Below are positions 56,774 to 64,000 of a stretch of 64,000 bases of DNA, piece after piece. The stretch covers positions 558,001 through 622,000 of the forward strand of contig JAPEUQ010000013.1 in assembly GCA_027946365.1 (NCBI GenBank), read 5' to 3'. The position numbers and the translations under genes are program-made. This DNA comes from Kalmusia sp. IMI 367209 (taxonomy: Eukaryota; Ascomycota; Dothideomycetes; Pleosporales; Didymosphaeriaceae). The first letter of the stretch is position 1. Every line of letters starts with the position of its first letter. The notes beneath the pieces were generated by a model that ran no database searches, was not told the DNA's origin, and was given only the letters and a program-made list of their open reading frames with translations.

Positions 56774-58838
56774 CTAGTAGATCTTTGCCGGTATCCCAGG
56801 CTCGTCCAACGCTATATACTTCCCGGGCATGAAACCAGCCCCAACGCGCCTGTACACCTTATCCCCTCGCTTCGTGAGAGTCTTCTCCGGAGCGACGAGA
56901 AGTACATAGTGCGTCTTATCTGCAGCCAGCTTCTCCACTCTAGATCGAGCCACGATGACGCATTGCGTCCGTTGGCCATCGGATGCAGTCCTTTCGATGT
57001 CGTACGTGAGCTCGACTTCGTCTTTGGACTTTCTTGCGACGCTGAAATTTCTCACTAGCACGCTGAGCGCTATGTCGTGCGTTTGGGGCGCGGATTCTGT
57101 GCTCCAGGCCCAGTCCTCGCCGCGAGTCCAGGGCGGCGATATCTCGTCTTTGACCCATTCTGCCGTCTGGAATGGTGGGTCGGTGTAGTCGATGCCCCCT
57201 GTGTATGCCATCCACGACCAGCTCGGTACCCTGATGTTCCTCTCGGCAGGAAAGTCGATGAGTTGCATGACGACTTTGTTATCCGTTTTCTTCTCTGTTG
57301 CATCGTTGTCGGCATCCTTGGCTTTCTCGCCACGCTTCCACAGTAGACTTCGATGGAAGAGTCCACCGTCAGGCCCGTCATCGAAGATTCCGTAACCACC
57401 TTTAGTATTGTAGGCTGCCTGCAAGCGCTTTTCTATCCCGGCGATAGCGAAAGGTCGGTCGTATTCTCGTGTGAAATCGAGGCGTGAGTAGGTCTGGTAC
57501 AGATCTTTGAAGTAGGATATCTTCAGCCCGCGAGACTCGGTCATAGCCTTCACGGGGAAATTAGGATCACCTAGGAAATCCGCCATATTGCTTGATGGAA
57601 CCAATTAGCACTACATCAATGACTGTGTATCGTAAAACTACGTACTTGTGCATTTTGGTCATGGTCTCGCATCGCACGCCGTTGCCGCATTCGAAGTAAG
57701 TCTGGTTCTCTGTGAAATAAATGGTTCGACGGGCCAGCGCGCGCTCTTGGAGCACCCACCCGCGCCGATTGAGGGACCCTTCCAATACGTCTTGGCTAAA
57801 ATCGTCCACAGCTTGACAGAGGTAGAACGGTTGTCTGTCGCTACCGAGGAGAGTGACGTAGCTGGGCTGCGGCCTAGCTTTAAGAAATCCGTCGTGCTGA
57901 TGTTTTGCTCGACTCGCCGCGAAAACGCAGTAGGCGCCACTGTAGACATCCTCCATCCGTTTTGCTTCTTCGGCAAAATCACCGTCTTTACCTTGAATGA
58001 TGCAGATCGAGTCGATCCAAAGGTAGCGGATAGCCAGCGCTCGCGCGCATTGCACTGCGTCTCTGAACGTGGCTGGAAGCTGATCGAATGGAATGGCCTG
58101 CTTGAAATGGTCGATATCATGACCCGCGCCGCTTTTATCCTTGCGCAATGTATTGAAAGGTGGCCATTTGGTCGCATCTCCCCAAGGGTGCGATATTGCA
58201 ATGTACTGTTTGTCCGCGAAGTCTTTCTCATGATCGCTGGTTTCCAGAAGCCGCAGTTGAGGATCGTCAAGCGTTCCTACGTCAATCAGTCTTGTAGGGA
58301 ATTTGCTTTTCCCTATCACGTGGCAGTCTTTGTGATGAGTGTCGCAGTCGTCGAGCCACGATTTAACTATCTTGTAAAATGCTTGCGTTCCTGGGTATGG
58401 CAATACTGGGCTACCGATCTGGATGGGAGGCGGAGTTCTCAGGTCTGCAATTTATCTCATCAATGATGCATCACCAGAAAAACATCTTACACACTTACTA
58501 GGACTCCGAAAAATGGAGAGAGCAGGCATCGGGCCATGGTTCATCATGATCTTGGACTGATTACGCTCAAACCGAAGCGGCACATTCTCTTGAACATTAT
58601 TCTTCGAACAACAGCTGTGAAGAAGTGTGCACAGATCGCAGTCTTTCGATCTCTTCTCCAGCTCCAATACTTGGTCCTTGAAAGTAAAGCCGCCGGCCAT
58701 GAAATCCAAGGCGTCGCACCGAGCGCAAAGCTTCGAAGGTACAGTAGGCCACGGCCCAAGGTTGTCCGTTCTGTCGAAGACTTTTTCTGCAAATTGATTA
58801 TCGACGGGGAACTCCCATCCTACAAGCTTTCGATTTCG
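56774..58838 (-). CDS. HET domain protein (heterokaryon incompatibility type), 5' end unresolved
   Basis: Cytosolic protein of the HET family, which triggers programmed cell death after non-self recognition in fungi. Exons on the minus strand are about 58499-58838, 57646-58444 and 56774-57590. Residues before the HET domain contain two Cys pairs, LCARCDALDF and CDLCTLLHSC, as in many HET proteins. The domain itself runs from YIAISHPWGDATKWPPFNTL through RYLWIDSICIIQGKDGDFAEEAKRMEDVYSGA to RRGWVLQERALARRTIYF, with all three classic blocks intact. The third exon (SRLDFTREYDRPFAIAGIE and VPSWSWMAYTGG) is the usual HET C-terminal part. The first ATG is not visible: the frame is open from an acceptor near 58839, so a short upstream exon is likely. 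Its neighbours upstream are two kinase-like genes in the same direction. Confidence 0.88.
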
Positions 58839-59317
58839 TTAGCATGACCTGCGTGGGGTATGAACTAGGCTCTTCTTACTGGCTATATTTTACCAAGGGA
58901 TCAGTGGTCAACAATTCATAGAAGAGGACAGCTGATTATTCAATACGTACCGGCTATCCGTGTCAGCGAATAATACGGTTCATTCAGAACTTTACTCACC
59001 AGCTACAATAGTTTAGATTATAAATTAGCACTTCGCTCAAACTTAACAGCAAGCGGCCCAGAAAGGCACAAACGTTGTGCAACAGGGTAATACTCCACAC
59101 CCCAAGACATTACAAGTACTCACTGTTACTTATCGGGCTAGAGAAGACGCATGCCACTTACGCTCTGCGTCCGTCAGTCTGCTATCTCTATATCTAGTCG
59201 GAGCCAGAGATTATTCAACTCACATACTAGACACAAAGAATCAGTACAGCTTTCCTCAATTCCACGCATAGAGTAACTTACATCCTATGATTGGAGAACA
59301 CGCCGTCTTAGTATTTT
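58839..59317. other. Intergenic, HET gene to first kinase
   Basis: Holds the missing first exon of the HET gene if that exists, and the 3' end of kinase 1. Nothing else recognised. Confidence 0.45.
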
Positions 59318-61458
59318 TTAGGTCATCACTGATCGGTAGGTGTACTTACTGCCTGTCCTCAATGAGACGAAAAACCGCTGCAATTCAAGTTGATAAGTAC
59401 TTACTCGATGGTTGCGACCCAGAAGGCCTGTCAAAGACTGCTCTTTCTGGGGCACGTGGAGCCCAGGCAAGGCTTCCTCTTGCTGCGGCACATTGATCTT
59501 AGGCATCGATGGACCAGCATTATTCGGGAAAGCTACGATCGGGGAAAGGAGATTCGAGGACGGACTTGGCGTCTTGACGCCGCTGCGATCTTTGCCTGTT
59601 AGCAAGTACCCTGGACGACTAACCTTGTTCAATATCTCATCGAGTGCGTCTCGGAACTCGGCTGCTGTGGCGCGGTAGTAGGTCTTGGATTCGCCCAACG
59701 GTGGTGGCGCTAGGCCTGGTCCACCCTCGAACGTGCTCGCTCGGTGCGGTGGCAAGGGTACTATGAGGAGTTTGGTCCGTACGATGTCTAGGAGATCTCG
59801 GATCGCAGATTCGCTTTTGCATTCCGGGTCTTTGTCTTGTAGGTGGTCCATCCATCGACGCACGAAGGGATGGACTTCGGCGCGCCCGAGTTCGCCCAGT
59901 GTCGGAACCTCAAAATATTGGGATACTTGCTGTGTGTCCATCTGCTTGTTGAAGTCCAATAGGGCGTTGTTTCCGTAGAGCATCCAGATGATGAATTCGA
60001 GCGTGATACATCCCATAGACCAGATGTCATAGAGACGAGATCTTTTCCCATGCTTGGAGGTCATTGTTTCGGGCGCCTCGTACCGCATCGTGCCGTACAT
60101 GGTGCTTGTCGGGTGCTCTCTTTTCTCAGTCCGAGCGATGTGCTTTTTCGCAAGCCCCATGTCTGCTATTTTGAAAACTTGTGTTTTGTTCTGTGGATCT
60201 GAAAAGACGAGGATGTTTTCGGGTTTGAGATCACCGTGTCTGATGTTTCCTTGCTCGACTCTTTCCTCGTGCAGTACCTCGTCAGTATCCTCGTTTACAA
60301 TCTTGGGAATATCCGGGCGCATCTCGTCGTCCCTTTCCTCAACCATTTCGTCCTCCACTATGTCACCTAGCTGCTCGCTGAAGTTGTGAAGTCGATCCAA
60401 TGCATCTGCGATTCCCCTCAGTTGAAGGATACTGTGAAGAATCACACTCTTGCTCGGAACTTGTGTGGGTTTCGTATTCCAGAAGTCTCGAAGACTGTCT
60501 CCGTCCGCCCAGGGAAACATGAAATAGCGGTTATTCCCTCGACGTATGGCGGCTATACATTTGAGAATGTGATCGTGATCCACGAGATCGTTTATATCCT
60601 TCAGAGCTTTTGCTTCTTGCTCCCATGCTGCATTTGTTTTGATCGGATCCTTGCCGGCGCCCATTTTGATTTCCTTGATCGCAACCTGGGATAGTGAGCT
60701 ACAATTGAATAGATAAGAACTTGTGTGCTTACAGATGGCATGAGATAGTGCTCCTGATGATCTGCATGCAGACTAACTTTATACACAGAGCTGAAGCCGC
60801 CGATTCGGGATTTATTACTTTGCAATGTGAACGGAAATATCGTCTTCGAATGCAAGTCGTAGTCATATCTCTGCGGTGTAAACACCGGGACCAAGTATTT
60901 CCATTGGTGAATGTAGAAGTTGATGAGACCAGCCTGGCTCCATATCCTCTCGTCGAACTGGTCCTTCATGGCGACCGATTTGGGATCGGAAATCGGCAAA
61001 CGGCTATTGTCGAAACCATTTTGGTAGAAAGATCTCATGGCAATGATCAAGCGGCTGATGTCGAGATCGCACTCAACGGTGATTGCAAATACCTTGTTTG
61101 CTTTCTCCGTGATCCACTGGCATATTTGTCGCCGAAGGTGCTCGGGGAAAATCCCTCTGCCGGGTCGGGCTAGCTCTTCCGCACTTCTTCGTAGCTCTTT
61201 GTCGACGGCTTCGTCTGTAATGACTTCTTCGATGGACTTGTGCGGCAAGTAGTAAGGAGGGTCGGTATCGAAGCTGGATATGCCAGAACAGAACGACGCA
61301 ATGAGTCTCTTCGCAAGCGTTTCTGGTACTGGGGAATCCAAAAAAGAGTCGACGAACAGATCAACATCCATCACGTCGACATCTTTTGGCGTTACATCAT
61401 CCAAGTCTGTTGATAGACTGCGTTTCCGCTTCAAACTCCGATCGGGAAAGAGAGACAT
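59318..61458 (-). CDS. Protein kinase-like protein with N-terminal extension (kinase 1)
   Basis: Protein of 697 residues, exons 60733-61458 and 59318-60685. Residues 1-215 are a family-specific extension ending FDERIWSQAGLINFYIHQW and KYLVPVF. The kinase core follows: Gly-rich loop IGGFSSVYKV, VAIKEIK with Lys246, catalytic loop HGDLKPEN (Asp394, Lys396, Asn399), metal-binding DMG instead of DFG (Asp417), YEAPE and YDIWSMGC. A charged insertion (about 350-385) lies before the catalytic loop. The C-terminal 100 residues are Pro/Ser-rich and contain two copies of a LPGLHVPQKEQ-like segment. The last 25 codons could be an unspliced intron end, so the exact stop is uncertain. It is related to the kinase-like gene upstream and faces the same way as the HET gene. 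Confidence 0.85.
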
Positions 61459-62069
61459 GACTTCGTCGAATCGTCGGATTCATTTTACGACCCCACGGTA
61501 ACGCAAGATGTCTGTGTGGAACCCTCGAGTCTTAAGTACGTTCCGAGGGTTACACGGCTCGACTCGACCACTTTATGATTGATCCAACCGAACGTGCACG
61601 CAGAGCCGCACCATGATGACCAGGAGGCGTGATCAGCCTCGACCCAGTAGCGAATCAATCAGCGACACGTTATCCGCATGGCGCGGAGAGACAGGGTTGC
61701 TCGAGGGCCAGGACGGCTGGGGCAGGACCTTTTACGGATCGCTGCAGCTCGTAACGCGATTCGGACCCCACCCCTCAAGCACTTGCATGAACTACTAAGC
61801 GCCCGCATTAGTCCATTCGAAGCGAAGGCGCCGCAGCCTCGCTCATGTGCCTGCGCCTTCAATACAAGTAGCGAGGCTGTATGTGAATTTTGAAATGTTG
61901 GGGGACTTGGGCTGCGGTCCGCATTTATCAGGAGTTGCAGTACTGTACACATAACTTTACAAATGTCCTCCACAAAAATCAGCAACAAAAATCCACATTA
62001 GACACTACGTGTTGGTGCTAGCAAAACCTGTGGAATTCAATCATCCACATACCACCGCTGCGCGGGACT
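61459..62069. other. Intergenic, between the two kinase-like genes
   Basis: About 600 bases with no gene recognised; promoter of kinase 1 and 3' end of kinase 2. Confidence 0.55.
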
Positions 62070-64000
62070 TCAACGTCGCTTTTGCCGCGGAGGAGGCTGC
62101 AATGGGTGTAAGGGAAGATTCTCGTCGATGACTTGCTCCGCTTCTTCCGTCATATCGACCTCGTAAGATTGGGGTATCGGCTCGTAAGACCACTTCGGGT
62201 TCGGACACCAGGGGTTTGCCCTCGTCGCAAAATCCGCGTCTTTCTCGCAGCTATGATGCAAATCGTGAAGAGTTCTCCAGATATACTCGCATGACTTGCG
62301 CTGGTGTGAATCCACCAAGAGCATGTTGTTTTGAACCATGTCTAAAACTTTGTGGAAGTATTCGGTACAGTTTGGGAGCTGATGCAAATGGCTTATGAAC
62401 TGGTTCGACATTGTTAAAAACTTCAACTCATGTTGCGAAGCTCTTGTGATATTACTTACATGCGTGACTGACTTCTTTATCATAACCTCGGGTTGGTTCG
62501 TGTCTGGATTTCGGATGACTTGGAAAAACGTGTCGGTGCCGAGGTTGTGCAAAAAGGGATCAGGAGCCCTTCGTTTCTCCGAGAAGATCTCCAAAAGCTT
62601 CGCTCCGCCCAGAGCCCACGTAATAAATTCCAGGTAAACACATCCCAGACACCAGATGTCGTAAGACTGGTTGATCATTGCAGGTTGCTGCAAATCGCAT
62701 TCGGGAGGCCGATAGGTCAGGGTGTTGGCGACGTCTCGTTGTTTGGTTCTGCTGAGAAGAGAGTTCAGCTCGGCTTGCCCGAAGTCGGCGATCTTGAGGG
62801 TTCCCCCCAATGCACTAGAGTTATCACCATTTTCCGCATACCATAGAATGTTCCCTGGGTTTATATCTCCGTGACGACCGTATCTCTCCTCTTGGATTAC
62901 CTCACTGCTCAGCGTGCGATGCGGTAAATCCGGCCGAGTGATGGGACTATCAAGTCGCACTTGCACACCGTTTGACTGCATAGAGTCCGACCGTACCCGA
63001 TAAAACTTGGGTGCCGGTGTCACAATCTTGACGTGCTTACCTTTAGTGACTTTCTGCACAACATCTTCGTCCTCCCGAGATCGTGACCGGGTCCTGAACG
63101 TAAGGTGTCTATGCAGTCGCAGCAGACCCTCAGCGAGGCCTGCGCACTGCTTCGCTACCCACGATATATCCTTTGGGGTTAGACGATGAGACCATTGCAT
63201 GGATTTCCAATATTGAAACAGGTCGCCTTCCGCGCGGTAGAAGATGAAGTGGAACTTGTTAGACTGCTCATACGTTGCCAGAAGCTCAACAATATGTTCG
63301 TGGCTGCGCTCACCGCTGAACTTTTTGAGAATGTCGACTTCCTTCTCAAACATTCTTCTGTCGCTCTCGTAGGGCTGCTTGATAGCAAATCCACGATCAC
63401 AGAGCTTCTTATCGGTGAAGTTGTGATGATCCTTGTGAATGCGGACAGTAAATACCTTGGCGAAACCGCCGTGGTATTCTGCTTCCTCTTCTTCGCCCAC
63501 GTCTGGAGCAACAAAAGGGAGGACATGCTGCTTTTGTAGAAGGTAATGGTGAACACCGCCTCGTTTCCCTTGAGAAAAGAAGGGCGCAAGGAGAGCCCAT
63601 TGGTATTTTTCGAAGTTGAGAAGCTTGAACGGGGACCACTTCGGATGCTTGAAGCACTTGAGCGGTTCTTTGGTAGGGTTTCCCTCGGTATCTTTACGGC
63701 GAAGATCAACCGCCCAACGGCTTTTCCCGACGTTTACCAAGGGCAGATCCAGATCACTGACATCTTCAGCGAGAAACAGGGGTATCGACTCGGATATTTC
63801 CAGTAGGACTAACAAAGCAAAGATTTTTCTAAAAGATTTAAACTTTGGTTTCCCTCGATGTTGGACAGGGACCCGGGTGCAAACGGTATCCGCAATATCT
63901 CTTATTTTCTCTGGGGTGACACTGCCTGTACTCAACAATTTCTTCGAGAGCTCTCGCTTGACATTATCATGATTGATGACGCGGTATAACTGGCGCTTGG
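62070..64000 (-). CDS. Protein kinase-like protein with N-terminal extension (kinase 2), 5' truncated by window edge
   Basis: The frame runs to the window end without a start, so the N-terminus lies outside. The extension contains LLNFEKYQWALLAPFF and HYLLQKQHVLPFV, matching the kinase 1 extension in order. The core has a Gly-rich loop YHGGFAKVFTV, FAIKQPY with the Lys, catalytic loop HGDINPGN, DFGQA, YRPPE (for APE) and YDIWCLGC. The Lys of the catalytic loop is replaced by Asn, so activity is doubtful. A long basic insertion (RTRSRSREDEDVVQ) precedes the loop. Positions 62395-62454 look like a 60-base intron (GTAAGT...CCAG) without stop codons, dividing after SVTH and resuming FISHLHQLPNC. 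The C-terminus is Pro/Arg-rich. Same direction as kinase 1 and the HET gene. Confidence 0.85.
   Translation of the reverse strand, partial: KRQLYRVINHDNVKRELSKKLLSTGSVTPEKIRDIADTVCTRVPVQHRGKPKFKSFRKIFALLVLLEISESIPLFLAEDVSDLDLPLVNVGKSRWAVDLRRKDTEGNPTKEPLKCFKHPKWSPFKLLNFEKYQWALLAPFFSQGKRGGVHHYLLQKQHVLPFVAPDVGEEEEAEYHGGFAKVFTVRIHKDHHNFTDKKLCDRGFAIKQPYESDRRMFEKEVDILKKFSGERSHEHIVELLATYEQSNKFHFIFYRAEGDLFQYWKSMQWSHRLTPKDISWVAKQCAGLAEGLLRLHRHLTFRTRSRSREDEDVVQKVTKGKHVKIVTPAPKFYRVRSDSMQSNGVQVRLDSPITRPDLPHRTLSSEVIQEERYGRHGDINPGNILWYAENGDNSSALGGTLKIADFGQAELNSLLSRTKQRDVANTLTYRPPECDLQQPAMINQSYDIWCLGCVYLEFITWALGGAKLLEIFSEKRRAPDPFLHNLGTDTFFQVIRNPDTNQPEVMIKKSVTHVSNITRASQHELKFLTMSNQFISHLHQLPNCTEYFHKVLDMVQNNMLLVDSHQRKSCEYIWRTLHDLHHSCEKDADFATRANPWCPNPKWSYEPIPQSYEVDMTEEAEQVIDENLPLHPLQPPPRQKRR

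Noticed and set aside
57648..58466. 272-codon plus-strand frame over the HET gene
   Set aside because: It has no motif and lies opposite the conserved HET domain.
59318..59410. GTAAGT...TTGCAG at the end of kinase 1 as an intron
   Set aside because: The pair encloses only 27 bases, too short for a spliceosomal intron; the true 3' end is left uncertain instead.

Overview
The window is nuclear DNA of a filamentous ascomycete (Pezizomycotina, probably Dothideomycetes; I cannot place the genus). The evidence is many short GT-AG introns of about 45-136 bases, some with a TACTAAC or CTAAC branch site, genes about 2 kb apart on both strands, and typically fungal families: Zn(II)2Cys6 factor, RTA1, HET, Rom2-type RhoGEF, fungal P450s and UNC93-like transporters. 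I found no rRNA, tRNA, CRISPR or virus. Exon boundaries were read from splice sites plus reading-frame continuity.

Layout. 1-3.6 kb: the end of an RTA1-like gene, a Zn2Cys6 regulator and a decayed GNAT acetyltransferase. 3.6-7.1 kb: gene-poor, with a 39-base perfect inverted repeat that looks like a MITE. 7.1-16.7 kb: an unusual secreted hydrophobic protein, a four-repeat Myb/SANT protein, a four-pass membrane protein, a P450 and a PI-specific phospholipase C. 17.9-28.7 kb: phenylalanine ammonia-lyase, a BTB protein, a TauD-type dioxygenase, two small secreted or wall proteins and an UNC93-like transporter. 29.5-40.6 kb: an AlkB-like dioxygenase, an FMN monooxygenase of the NtaA/DszA family, a DUR3 urea transporter, a small Cys-rich protein, a cyclase-family hydrolase and an SDR. 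41-48.6 kb: a secreted jacalin-aerolysin protein, an amino acid permease and a Baeyer-Villiger-type monooxygenase. 49.9-54.9 kb: a large Rho1 exchange factor. 55.2-64 kb: an unrecognised acidic protein, then a HET protein and two kinase-like genes, all on the minus strand.

How the genes fit together. Core signalling genes (Rom2, PLC) sit among accessory catabolic and transport genes. TauD, the FMN monooxygenase and DUR3 would suit scavenging of sulfur and nitrogen from organic compounds. The HET-kinase-kinase block at the right end is the best candidate for an allorecognition or innate-immunity-like locus. The two kinases share an N-terminal extension and have altered catalytic motifs.

A second theme is that five otherwise normal genes (GNAT, TauD, PAN-like protein, amino acid permease and the 55.2 kb protein) have their frame broken by single bases, mostly in short homopolymers. 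In the four that could be tallied, changing just those bases gives a coding length divisible by three. This points to residual sequencing indels or very recent decay, and matters for anyone using the translations.
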